In this document: positions 16,801-21,687 of the stretch, one piece after another
Layout of the letters: each line of letters starts with the position of its first letter
Numbering within the stretch: the stretch's first letter is position 1
NCBI GenBank assembly: GCA_035527835.1
Contig: DATKZS010000106.1
Coordinates: 1-21,687, forward strand
DNA: 21,687 bases
Direction: 5' to 3'
Source of the DNA: DATKZS01 sp035527835 [NCBI: bacterium]
GTDB lineage: Bacteria; RBG-13-61-14
Notes under the pieces: model-generated
Seen by the model: only the letters and a program-made list of their open reading frames with translations
Told to the model about the DNA's origin: nothing
Database searches by the model: none
Made by a program: the position numbers and the translations under genes

Positions 16801-17827
16801 CGTCCAGGGAGTCGTCGGCCAGCGGATTGAGCCCGCAGCCGGCGTAAGTGATCTCCCAGCCATCATCCATGCCGTCGCCGTCGGTATCCGAGTTGCAGGG
16901 ACTGGTCCCGGCCGCGTCCTCCTCGCGGTTTTCGAGCCCGTCGGTGTCGGCGTCGGCCAGCGAGTCGCCGGCCAGGAGCGGATCAATCCCGGCGCAGGAG
17001 CTGTATTTGTCCTCCCACCCGTCACTCATGCCGTCGCCGTCGGTGTCGGGATCGCACGGATTGGTCTCGGTCGCGTCCACCACGCCGTCAACATCCAGGT
17101 CCTCGCCCGCCAGGCAAACGTTAAACACCGACCGCGGGCCGTCGCACGACCCGTCGCCGTCGGTGTCGGCCTGGCTGGGGCTCGTGCACATGGTGTTCTC
17201 CAACACGTCGGGGAGGCCGTCGGCGTCGGAGTCCGGCGGCACGAACATGACCACGTCGTCATGATCGTTATACGCTCCGGGCAGGCAAGCCACGACCCCG
17301 CCTCCGCGCACGAAGCTCAGCCTCACCGCCGTGTAGCCGGGGGACGTCTGGAGGGTGAAGTTAAGGGTCAGCACCCTGGTCCCGGCCCCCGTACAAGCGA
17401 CGTTGCCGCGATAGTTCCAGCTCGGGGACGTGGCCGAGGGGGAGTTGTAGACGAAAAGGCGGTCGTTGACCCAGTTGGCGGTATCGCAATATACCGTGGC
17501 CTGGAGCTGGATGGTGTCGTTGGGCTGAAAATAGAGCGAGCTTAGGTCCGTGAGCACAAAACTGTTTAACGATTCGTTAGTGTTGAAAGTGCCGGAGGTC
17601 CCGTCCGCGCAGGGGCTTTGCAGCAAGGTGTTGGGCTGGTGCGGCTCCGCCGCGCCGATAATGTTGTCGCGGCTGTTGACCAGGGTCGAAGGCACGCTGC
17701 ACGGGCTCTGGCCCGTCGAACAATAGGGGGTCAGGTAGGCGCCGTTAAAGCCCGCGGTCTCGGCCGCCGCCCGGCCGGCGACGATGATCGCCGCCAGCGC
17801 CACCAACGCCATAATAATCCTGCGCAT
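10253..17827 (-). CDS. Giant secreted protein: three beta-propellers alternating with thrombospondin type 3 calcium blocks
   Basis: The product has 2524 residues and begins with a signal peptide (MRRIIMALVALAAIIVAGRA, cleavage likely after residues AAA near 22). The mature order is as follows: a beta-rich N-terminal domain (about 25-190); type 3 block A (195-481); propeller 1 (494-848); block B (849-1016); propeller 2 (1033-1386); block C (1387-1587); propeller 3 (1601-1950); block D (1950-2327); and a C-terminal part (2332-2524). The last part opens with INYQGRLTDAAGV and ends in a segment that resembles an H-type lectin fold. Each propeller has seven repeats of about 50 residues centred on LAWTGSEFGLAW.D.RDG..EIYF. 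The type 3 blocks hold about 40 DxDxDG calcium motifs. The ATG at 17827 has AAGGAGGAAATC before it and gives the signal peptide. No anchor or sorting motif is seen. It is probably a surface or released adhesion or binding protein; its ligand is unknown. Confidence 0.92.
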   Translation of the reverse strand: MRRIIMALVALAAIIVAGRAAAETAGFNGAYLTPYCSTGQSPCSVPSTLVNSRDNIIGAAEPHQPNTLLQSPCADGTSGTFNTNESLNSFVLTDLSSLYFQPNDTIQLQATVYCDTANWVNDRLFVYNSPSATSPSWNYRGNVACTGAGTRVLTLNFTLQTSPGYTAVRLSFVRGGGVVACLPGAYNDHDDVVMFVPPDSDADGLPDVLENTMCTSPSQADTDGDGSCDGPRSVFNVCLAGEDLDVDGVVDATETNPCDPDTDGDGMSDGWEDKYSSCAGIDPLLAGDSLADADTDGLENREEDAAGTSPCNSDTDGDGMDDGWEITYAGCGLNPLADDSLDDAEGDGLANLDEYTIGADPCDTDTDNDGMGDGWEYNYRSCTGIDPVLAGSTTADPDSDLLDNLGEFTVWTDPCNPDTDGDALTDYLEAIVWGTDPLNPDSDYDGLNDGQEINVYGTDPWDPDSDDDGVGDGAEAFAGSNPSDDRITPSVKAEGPERQINGDYTNQLRIAWTGSEFGAMWTGLAGNRDLIFTRLSADFSNLGPNLMVAGNSGTPDELSLLWTGSEFGYAHGFDNLYEVRLGTFGLDGSTAGPPLVVSTTYYKYYSNNRASLAWTGTEFGLAWPDNRDGPIEIYFARINADGNTVIGPELRLSHDATNAISPAAAWTGSEFGVAWYDDRTGTSEIYFTRVSAGGTVVGGEVQITGGDTAGSVGPSLIWTGSEYGLTYIELLDGLWEVKYLRLGADGSPLAPAQPMVVSGSSVEYIYEASVVRGGSLLGFGTGIFNFPFLYFGVASLGTAAGGPLYGPIRLSDGTTVGSSTPSLAWTGSRFAAGWLDNRDGSYKPYMMYFGPDSDGDGLNDGLETITSPNDWDSDDDLMPDGWEVAHSSCGVQPLAADALSDADSDGLSNLEEYDGLTDPCDPDSDNDGISDGDEALTYGTDPLDPDTDGDGLSDYDELFLFLTDPLVPDADTDGDGLPDAVETNTGVFNGFADTGTDPGNPDTDGDAVNDYYEIIGGSNPFNGNIAPGYAVIGSARRVTWDGGGAGDPDLAWTGSEFGLAWEDPRDGLYYYEIYFTRLSAVGDTLGPDLRVVFSSYDSLYPSLVWTGSEFGVAWEQEGAWPAAYIYMARIAADGSGDLSFQRLGSSQTANHWPSLSWGETGFVAAWEADYGSSNLEILTAQIAADGSTVGNFRRITYDTSASRYASLAWDGTYYGLAWNDNRNSNNEIYTTLLNPNGSRYMGDVRMTSDSADSLIPTLAWNGSEFAIAWNDNRAGGVYETYFVHADDMLWALGPNLRISSTPSESSMPAMAWTGSQYGICWNDSRDGNYEIYFTYLDEQGERIGAEQRITFAPGTSGWPDLVWTGSEFGMAWHDTRSGAYEVYFARLGPDSDGDGLVDVLEPPAGTDPADWDTDDDGMSDGYEVIQGSACGLNPLAADTTGDPDGDRISNLAEFLRGDDPCVFTDAEGDGMPDWWEEAYSCLNPAGNDAFSDADGDGLMNLAEWGNSTDPCATDTDGDGFSDGLEVNSFATDPNSPTPDSDADGLPDQVETDTGVFIDLADTGTDPNDPDADDDGALDGNEVLWGAQPFDARIAPSNLPLGPEVRVTIGGGEAYYPNLAWSGSEYGLVWRDTRTGNRELYFSRLAVDGSTVGLNLRLTYSPSNNELPTLAWSGSEYGIAWYDNRYGNYEIFFNRLDLAGSTVGPDLRLSSNASVSSGPTVIWTGSRYGVAWHDSRDGDNEIYDSVLAADGNTVLPTETRATQAAGSSNFPSLAWSGWPYNEFGTAWYDNRDGNYEIYFRRLTADGATVGPEVRLSDDGNGSNYPSLAWTGTEYAVIWEDARTTNWELFFRRIGPDGTAIGAETRLTNTWAFSQSSRLVRAGSELGVAWREGIEIYFMRLAIDGSTLGTGAPVTTVASAKNEPTMAWTGSEFGIAWRDSRDGVQQIYFTRVGIDADGDGLAIAQDAALGTDPADWDTDDDLLPDGWEAAHSACCNPLSPDAGADSDGDGLTNLAEYNLGTDPCSSDPDGDGLPDDWEVLYVSCGLDPLSGDSLADNDSDGLNNTGEFAHGTDPCNPDTDGEGLFDGAEVNTYGTDPTNPDSDGEGLNDAFEVQTSHTDPLATDSDGDGLDDADEVMIYGTNPNAADSDGDGLSDLIEVGTYFTDPWLSDSDGDGLTDWSEIFVNSTNPLDPDTDGDGIPDGAEPGGNTLTDRDGDSMPDVWEDLYTCTDASVADALADPDLDALANIIEFSYGTDPCNADTDGDLFNDDYEIFTLGTDPANPDTDGDGLSDRDEVILFSTDPLNPDTDGDGYNDGIEVSSGTDPTDPFDFPSSPAHLINYQGRLTDAAGVSVSDTVDIIFQIFDAPTGGTLLWQETQANVLVSQGIYNVLLGSVTPLDPDIFGAVPLYLRIRVNGELMIPRARITSVPYAIKADGLLDGRLEMDTRTLDVATPAVSVTVHVSFKRGFTGPPQVLVSPLAGPIGSEEYVATRISNISASGFDVTFRALSGHGDVGGSLFSYQAFGN
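10845..11977 (-). repeat. Thrombospondin type 3 block D
   Basis: Longest calcium block of the giant gene. It has about 17 DxDxDG motifs, mostly in 18-20 residue steps of the form TDPxxPDTDGDGLxDxxEV. At DNA level the unit gives the recurring GCCGTCGCCGTCGGTGTC seen on the plus strand. Confidence 0.85.
11978..13025 (-). repeat. Beta-propeller 3 (seven WTGSEFG-type repeats)
   Basis: Seven repeats of about 50 residues. Blade cores read LAWSGSEYGLVW, LAWSGSEYGIAW, VIWTGSRYGVAW, a variant with a short insertion (LAWSGWPYNEFGTAW), LAWTGTEYAVIW, a degenerate sixth (LVRAGSELGVAW) and MAWTGSEFGIAW. The last blade runs straight into block D. Confidence 0.85.
13065..13667 (-). repeat. Thrombospondin type 3 block C
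   Basis: About eight DxDxDG motifs, including longer cysteine-bearing units of the form CGLNPLAAD...DPC. It ends with GAQPFDARIAPS, the counterpart of the ending of block B. Confidence 0.85.
13668..14728 (-). repeat. Beta-propeller 2 (seven WTGSEFG-type repeats)
   Basis: Seven repeats of about 50 residues, with cores LAWTGSEFGLAW, LVWTGSEFGVAW, LSWGETGFVAAW, LAWDGTYYGLAW, LAWNGSEFAIAW, MAWTGSQYGICW and LVWTGSEFGMAW. The seventh runs directly into GPDSDGDG of block C. Confidence 0.85.
14780..15281 (-). repeat. Thrombospondin type 3 block B
   Basis: About seven DxDxDG motifs, closing with GGSNPFNGNIAPG before propeller 2. Its second half (ETNTGVFNGFADTGTDP) parallels the same part of block C (ETDTGVFIDLADTGTDP), showing that propeller plus block was duplicated as one module. 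Confidence 0.85.
15282..16345 (-). repeat. Beta-propeller 1 (seven WTGSEFG-type repeats)
   Basis: Seven repeats with cores IAWTGSEFGAMW, LLWTGSEFGYAH, LAWTGTEFGLAW, AAWTGSEFGVAW, LIWTGSEYGLTY, a strongly diverged sixth (VVRGGSLLGFGT) and LAWTGSRFAAGW. The sixth blade is the weakest here, as in propeller 3. Confidence 0.8.
16385..17242 (-). repeat. Thrombospondin type 3 block A
   Basis: About twelve DxDxDG motifs. Three consecutive long units of about 50 residues contain DGWE, a cysteine, GIDP or GLNP, and then DPC, so a disulfide-bearing variant of the repeat is mixed with the short 18-20 residue form. Confidence 0.85.
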
Positions 17828-17871
17828 GATTTCCTCCTTGGGTCTCTGGGCTTTTCCAAAGTTTCGCCGGC

Positions 17872-17896
17872 GCAAATCCATACTGTGAGGATTTGC
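17872..17896 (-). other. Hairpin in the 5' leader of the giant gene
   Basis: GCAAATCC (17872-17879) and GGATTTGC (17889-17896) form a perfect eight-pair stem with a nine-base loop, about 45-70 bases upstream of the start codon. It may affect translation or message stability. No known riboswitch signature was recognised around it. Confidence 0.45.
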
Positions 17897-18009
17897 TCTA
17901 CAGCCCTCCCCCGGCCCGGAACTCCGAGTTGGACTGGCGAATAAATTTTTATTTTCAGCAACCGATAGCGGTGATAAGTAATAAAGGCGCCCCCTGATAT
18001 GATATAACA

Positions 18010-18039
18010 AGCTTAACCGTTCAGGTAGCTGGTTGTCAA
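18010..18039 (-). promoter_or_regulatory. Possible promoter of the giant gene
   Basis: Perfect TTGACA on the minus strand at 18034-18039, followed by a modest -10 candidate TAAGCT (18010-18015) at an 18-base spacing. It lies just past the DUF4276 stop and would give a leader of roughly 175 bases containing the hairpin at 17872-17896. Confidence 0.35.
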
Positions 18040-18058
18040 GACCGGATGCGATTTTTTT

Positions 18059-18715
18059 TCAGTTGGGAGAGGAGAAGCTTTCGAGAAAGCCCACGAAGGG
18101 CGCGAAGCACTGGGGGCAGCGTCGGATAATCAGGTCAAGGCAGCTCGCCTTTAAGATTTGAGGTGCATCGGATTTTTCCTGGTATTTTTTCCCATGCCGC
18201 CGGAAAAGCTCTTCTACGAGTTTCTTTGGATTGTTTTCATGGTCCTGGTCTTCAACAGGCTCACGCCATGTCACGGGCAGTTCTTTGATTCCCAGAAAAG
18301 ATTGCAGCTCCTCACGGGCCGCGAGCAACAAAACTTCCAGATCATATTTAAAACAGTGAACGTGGAAACGGCCCAGGAAAGGATCAGAGGAGGTTATTCC
18401 TCTCTTTCTCAAGGCTTCTTGAACCCTGCCGTACAAGAGATCATTCAACTCCTTTACGGTTTCATTCGGCCCTCCCGCGTTCTTCGGATATAGATCAGGA
18501 AGAAGAACGACATGGGCGTTAGAGTCATTGATCAGAATATCAGCGGCCCGCTCCGGTCCTTTTTGCAGCAGAGCGGTCTTGCCCTGCCAGTGATTATTAA
18601 AACAGATCCCGATCCCCTTTTCCGCGGCCTCTTTGATTTTTTCGGACAAAAGGACCTCCATTGCGGACTTGTCGCTTGGTCCTTCAACATAAACCACGAG
18701 CCGGCATGGCATCAC
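18059..18715 (-). CDS. DUF4276 (TOPRIM-like) protein, partner of the upstream ATPase
   Basis: The 218-residue product starts with a beta strand and acidic loop, LVVYVEGPSDKSAMEVLL, with E11 in the place of the TOPRIM glutamate. It goes on to VVLLPDLYPKN, with D74 where the second acidic site is expected, and HVHCFKYDLEVLLLA with D125 and E127. The C-terminal half fits the DUF4276 pattern that ends in a cysteine-containing helix (DLIIRRCPQCFAPFVGFLE). DUF4276 proteins are often encoded beside RecF/OLD-like ATPases. Here the start codon overlaps the ATPase stop by four bases (18712-18715), a strong sign of coupled expression. The role is inferred: a nuclease or effector controlled by the ATPase, comparable to AriB in PARIS. 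Family assignment is moderately secure; activity is unknown. Confidence 0.75.
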   Translation of the reverse strand: MMPCRLVVYVEGPSDKSAMEVLLSEKIKEAAEKGIGICFNNHWQGKTALLQKGPERAADILINDSNAHVVLLPDLYPKNAGGPNETVKELNDLLYGRVQEALRKRGITSSDPFLGRFHVHCFKYDLEVLLLAAREELQSFLGIKELPVTWREPVEDQDHENNPKKLVEELFRRHGKKYQEKSDAPQILKASCLDLIIRRCPQCFAPFVGFLESFSSPN

Positions 18716-19881
18716 GAGAAGGTCTCCAGTTCCTCGCTCCTATGCATGGCCTCAATATCGCTCTGGCCGAAATCCTCCAGAAAAGCGTTAAGGACCTTGG
18801 AGCTTGCCGGCTTTTTCGCCACTACCTCTCCATTCTCCTTGGCCATCACCGTGATGTTCTGAAAAGGAAATTGCGCGAGCATATAGGAAGAGTGAGTCGT
18901 TATAAAGACCTGAGTCCGTTCCGTGGCCTGCTCCAAGAGTCCGGCAAGGAGCGGGAGGGCGCGGGGGTGCAGGCCGACCTCCGGTTCATCAATGCAGATA
19001 AGCGGGGGAGGGTTGGGATGAACGCATAGAGTGGCCCAGATGATGAAATTCAAAACGCCGTCGGAAAGATCGGCCATGGTTAATTCGCTCTTGATGCCTT
19101 CTTCCGTCCAGAAAGCAATAACTTCCCCAGGCCCGCCCCGCGCCCGGATTTTAAGCCCCCGAAATCCGGGGATCACCTGTTTGATGTAACCCTGGAGAGC
19201 GTCATAGATGTCGGCGTGATCGGTAAAAAGGTTGAAGAGTATCGCACTAATATTGCCGGCGTCCTCACGCAACTCCGCATGTTGCTCAATTGGAATGCTG
19301 CGGCGCATAGTTGATCGGTCAATTTCAAATGAACTATAAAATCCCCAAGACCCAATATAATCAGAGAGAAAATTTATAGCTTTGTTTTTCTCGCTGGGGA
19401 ATTGAAGTCCCAATTGGTTAGGTCCAATATTATAGCCTCTGTAAGTACGAATATCGCCTTCAAATGCCCAATCAGGATTACGATTAACCAAGCGGTCGTA
19501 GTTTATATTATCCATCCTTTTCCAGTGAGGGCATGCGATTCCCTCTTTATTTATAATGATTTTTCCAATTGGACCCTTCAATTCCCCTTCATACAAAATA
19601 CCCAAGCCGTTTCCGTTAACAAACTGCAGAGACCATGAGAAGAAATCACCTTCTGATTTGTTTGATTTATTAAACACCTCCTGGCCCAAGAAGCCCGTTA
19701 TTATGCCCGGGGGGATTTTATCTTTCACGCCGTCCCGGAGGAACCTGAGAAAGTCAAAAAGGCTGGTCTTTCCAGTCCCGTTGGCCCCGACGAAGACCTC
19801 GAACTCCGAGAAGTCGGCGGAGAAGTCGCGGAAGCATTTGAAGCCTTTGATGTTGATGGAGGTGATGCGAGGGAAATCCAT
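18712..19881 (-). CDS. OLD/RecF-like AAA ATPase (AAA15/AAA21)
   Basis: This is an ABC-type ATPase of the SMC/RecF/OLD group, 389 residues, cytoplasmic. It begins with the typical strand ITSINIKGFKCFRDF, then Walker A GANGTGKTS (32-40). The signature is LSDGVLNF (272-279), Walker B is LICIDEPE (294-301) followed by VGLHP, and the switch histidine is H330 in TTHSSYML. There is no long coiled coil. The ATG at 19881 is preceded by GGGAGG seven bases away. It overlaps the DUF4276 gene by ATGA. Its middle part (about 19320-19690) is clearly more AT-rich than the neighbouring genes, which suggests horizontal transfer. Such pairs are typical of defence islands; by analogy the ATPase senses or holds in check the effector. 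It may be co-transcribed with the ExeA-like gene 68 bases upstream, but I think it is a separate unit. Confidence 0.88.
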   Translation of the reverse strand: MDFPRITSINIKGFKCFRDFSADFSEFEVFVGANGTGKTSLFDFLRFLRDGVKDKIPPGIITGFLGQEVFNKSNKSEGDFFSWSLQFVNGNGLGILYEGELKGPIGKIIINKEGIACPHWKRMDNINYDRLVNRNPDWAFEGDIRTYRGYNIGPNQLGLQFPSEKNKAINFLSDYIGSWGFYSSFEIDRSTMRRSIPIEQHAELREDAGNISAILFNLFTDHADIYDALQGYIKQVIPGFRGLKIRARGGPGEVIAFWTEEGIKSELTMADLSDGVLNFIIWATLCVHPNPPPLICIDEPEVGLHPRALPLLAGLLEQATERTQVFITTHSSYMLAQFPFQNITVMAKENGEVVAKKPASSKVLNAFLEDFGQSDIEAMHRSEELETFS

Positions 19882-19949
19882 GAGTTGGCCTCCCGCCTTT
19901 TATATTACCCGGCTTGGATGCCGCCGGCCAGCCGCTGTCCGCTGGTGTT

Positions 19950-21257
19950 TCACTTGTCCTCCAGGTCGTCCAGCATCTCATCAATGGCGTCATCCTCGCG
20001 GCCCTGTTTTTTGGGCTCGGGCTTGTCGGTGAGGCCGTTGAACATGGCGTCAATGTCGTCGGGGTTGGCCCGGGTCCGGGCGCCGGCGGAGGGCGCGGGC
20101 TCGAACTCGGGCGGCGGCTCGGTGGGGACCGGGGGAATGGCGGGCACTTCGTAGGCCTCGGCCTCGGTCACGGGCTCGGGTTCCATGTCGTAACCGCGTC
20201 CGATGGATGGCTGGCGGCGGGCGGCCAGTCCCATGTCCACCTCGGTATCGGAATCTTCCGCGGGCTCGATGCTGACGCCTTCCGGGAATTCGTCGTCCTC
20301 ATATTCCTGCTCGTAGGCGGGTTGGGCCTTGACCGGCCGGCGTCCGGGCGGGGGCTGGCGCGGGTCCTGGACCCGGCCGGCGCCGGGACCGCGGAGCACG
20401 TCGGCGGGGCCTCCGCGCTGGGGGCGGCGGGCGGTTTTGGGCATGGCGGCGAGGCCCAGGTCCATGGCCACGGCCTGGACCAAATCGGGCTCGACGAATT
20501 TTTTCTTGAGCAGGTATCCCTCGAACAGGCTGTTGTCGCAGATGGTGTTGATGAGGCGGGGGATGCCGCGCGAATAATGGTGGATCAGCTTGGCGGCCTC
20601 GGAGTGGAAGAGCTGGGCCTTGGCGCCGGCCAGGCGGAGGCGGTGGGTGATGTAGCCGTCGGTGGACTCGAGGTTGAATGATTCGAGCTTGCACTTGAGG
20701 GCGACGCGCTGGGCCAGGGGCTCGTCGAGGTGCAGGTATTCCTCGAACTCGGGCAGGCCGAAGAAGACGAAGTTGATGAGCTTGGACTCGGGGACTTCGA
20801 GGTTGAGCAGGCCTCGGAACTCCTCCATGATCTCGCGGGTGTGGAGCATCTGGGCCTCGTCAATCAGGACCACGGCCTTCTTGCCCTGCTCGTGGAGCTC
20901 GACCAGGCGGGAGTAGAGCTGGTTCAGGAGCTTCAGCTTCTCCGGGGCCGGGTCCTCGACCCCGAGCTGGCGCGCGATACGGGAGAGGAGCCAGTCCGCG
21001 GTGATGCCGGAATGGATGATGACGAGCAGGGCCGACTCGTACTCCTCCTCGGGCAGGTTGTCCAACATGCGGCGGGCCAGGGTGGTCTTGCCGGTGCCCA
21101 GCTCGCCGATGAGCACGGCCAGTCCCTTCATGGTGTCCACCGCGTACATGAGCCGGACCAGGGCGCGCTGGTGCTGGGCGGAGTTGTAATAGAACTTGCT
21201 CACCGGCGCCGAGGAGAACGGCTCCTGCTCCAGGCCGTAAAAATCAAGGTAATCCAT
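19950..21257 (-). CDS. ExeA/GspA-like AAA ATPase with long disordered tail
   Basis: The 435-residue protein starts MDYLDFYGLEQEPFSSAPVS, the classic opening of ExeA/GspA/MshM-type ATPases. It has Walker A GELGTGKTT (51-59), Walker B VVLIDEAQML (129-138) and the sensor-2 segment GIPRLINTICDNSL (231-244). The ATPase ends near residue 270. The remaining 165 residues are rich in P, E, D and R and look disordered. They close with two similar acidic motifs, DDIDAMFNGLTDK (about 400-412) and DDAIDEMLDDLEDK (422-435). Members of this family help assemble secretion or pilus structures through the cell wall, or act beside exopolysaccharide export. No peptidoglycan-binding domain or membrane segment is seen here. 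The ATG at 21257 has GGGAGG eight bases before it. No secretion genes are in the window, so the exact machine is open. Confidence 0.88.
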   Translation of the reverse strand: MDYLDFYGLEQEPFSSAPVSKFYYNSAQHQRALVRLMYAVDTMKGLAVLIGELGTGKTTLARRMLDNLPEEEYESALLVIIHSGITADWLLSRIARQLGVEDPAPEKLKLLNQLYSRLVELHEQGKKAVVLIDEAQMLHTREIMEEFRGLLNLEVPESKLINFVFFGLPEFEEYLHLDEPLAQRVALKCKLESFNLESTDGYITHRLRLAGAKAQLFHSEAAKLIHHYSRGIPRLINTICDNSLFEGYLLKKKFVEPDLVQAVAMDLGLAAMPKTARRPQRGGPADVLRGPGAGRVQDPRQPPPGRRPVKAQPAYEQEYEDDEFPEGVSIEPAEDSDTEVDMGLAARRQPSIGRGYDMEPEPVTEAEAYEVPAIPPVPTEPPPEFEPAPSAGARTRANPDDIDAMFNGLTDKPEPKKQGREDDAIDEMLDDLEDK

Positions 21258-21288
21258 TCGGATTCGCCTCCCTTTCCCTATTCACCAT

Positions 21289-21317
21289 ATAATATCACGA
21301 ACGGCCCTTGTTTCCGA
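21289..21317 (-). promoter_or_regulatory. Possible promoter of the ExeA-like gene
   Basis: On the minus strand TATTAT (21289-21294) matches five of six -10 bases and lies 32 bases upstream of the start codon. The -35 position (TCGGAA, 21312-21317, spacer 17) matches only three of six. It overlaps the end of the HEPN gene. Confidence 0.3.
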
Positions 21318-21687
21318 GCGCCAAGGCTTCGGGGGGAAGCTTGTCCCGGACTGCTTTCCGAACCTTTTTGGCAACGGCCACCGCTTTTTCCGCCTCATTC
21401 CGGGTAAACCGGTCCCAATCATCCGGATAACGAGACTCCACGGCATAACGATTGAGTTTGATCGCCTCTCTTGTTTCCAACACGAGCTGGCTCCATAGCG
21501 GGACCAACTGAAGCAATGCCCGCAGGTCATGAGTCTTGGGGAATTCAACGGATTCGTAGACCAAAAGGGCCTTTAAATACTTTTCCGCGCATTGCTGAGC
21601 GTGAAAGCAGATGGTGTCGAAGGGGCAGTTTTTCTTCATTTTGAGACACTCTTGTCCAAAATAGGCCGTAAGAAAACCGCCAAGACG
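21295..21687 (-). CDS. HEPN-domain protein, partial at right edge
   Basis: The frame is open from the right edge to the stop at 21295-21297. An ATG at 21639 exists, but it has no convincing binding site. The sequence before it (FLTAYFGQECLKMKKN) fits the first HEPN helix, so the real start probably lies outside the window. The body has the family signature DTICFHAQQCAEKYLKALL, then THDLRALL and the conserved YAVESRYPDDW, and ends in a lysine-rich helix. HEPN proteins of this type usually pair with a small MNT nucleotidyltransferase as a toxin-antitoxin module, in which the HEPN partner can be an RNase. The partner would have to lie beyond the right edge. The next gene downstream, exeA-like, is 37 bases away. 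Confidence 0.85.
   Translation of the reverse strand, partial: RLGGFLTAYFGQECLKMKKNCPFDTICFHAQQCAEKYLKALLVYESVEFPKTHDLRALLQLVPLWSQLVLETREAIKLNRYAVESRYPDDWDRFTRNEAEKAVAVAKKVRKAVRDKLPPEALALGNKGRS

Noticed and set aside
16307-17545. Plus-strand frame with regular glycine- and valine-rich repeats
   Set aside because: The repeats are the antisense image of the calcium motifs of the giant secreted protein; there is no independent start signal.
17828-17900. c-di-GMP riboswitch ahead of the giant gene
   Set aside because: GGCGAAAC and nearby bases looked suggestive, but the conserved GEMM core and tetraloop-receptor features could not be placed.

Overview
The window looks like a chromosomal piece of a GC-rich bacterium that carries dissimilatory sulfur metabolism. 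The complete sat-aprB-aprA set, all on the minus strand, points to a sulfate reducer such as a member of Desulfobacterota or another uncultured sulfate-reducing lineage. This is inferred from gene content only; there is no rRNA gene, and qmo or dsr genes are not in view. Several families of short palindromic and tandem repeats fill the intergenic spaces.

Layout, left to right. 1-187: start of a small zinc-ribbon protein (minus, cut by the left edge). 188-530: two matching 31-bp hairpins enclosing a long inverted repeat. 531-4230: aprA, aprB and sat, read leftwards as an operon in the order sat, aprB, aprA. 4231-5027: no recognisable gene; it holds the sat upstream region and a 7-bp-period tandem/palindromic element with a strong G-quadruplex pattern. 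5028-6181: two paralogous pilin-like membrane proteins with a shared four-cysteine motif, an identical 54-bp leader and an identical 68-bp 3' segment. 6502-7509: a zinc-type medium-chain dehydrogenase. 7510-8328: more 7-bp-period repeats and a GGCC-rich stretch of unknown nature. 8329-10152 (plus strand): a NodU/CmcH-type carbamoyltransferase, the only clear plus-strand gene. 10170-10236: a long hairpin between convergent genes. 10253-17827: one giant secreted protein of 2524 residues. 18059-19881: an OLD/RecF-like ATPase overlapping a DUF4276 (TOPRIM-like) gene. 19950-21257: an ExeA/GspA-like AAA ATPase. 21295-21687: a HEPN-domain protein cut by the right edge.

How the genes work together. 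Sat activates sulfate with ATP to adenosine 5'-phosphosulfate (APS), and AprAB reduces APS to sulfite and AMP, so these three genes carry the first two steps of dissimilatory sulfate reduction. The giant protein is extracellular by its signal peptide; I read it as three seven-bladed beta-propellers (21 repeats) alternating with calcium-binding thrombospondin type 3 blocks, ending in a domain common at the C-termini of exported proteins. The ATPase-DUF4276 pair resembles two-gene anti-phage systems of the PARIS type and is lower in GC than its surroundings, with a HEPN gene nearby; this right-hand end may be a small defence or accessory island. The pilin-like pair, the dehydrogenase and the carbamoyltransferase have no clear pathway partner in the window.
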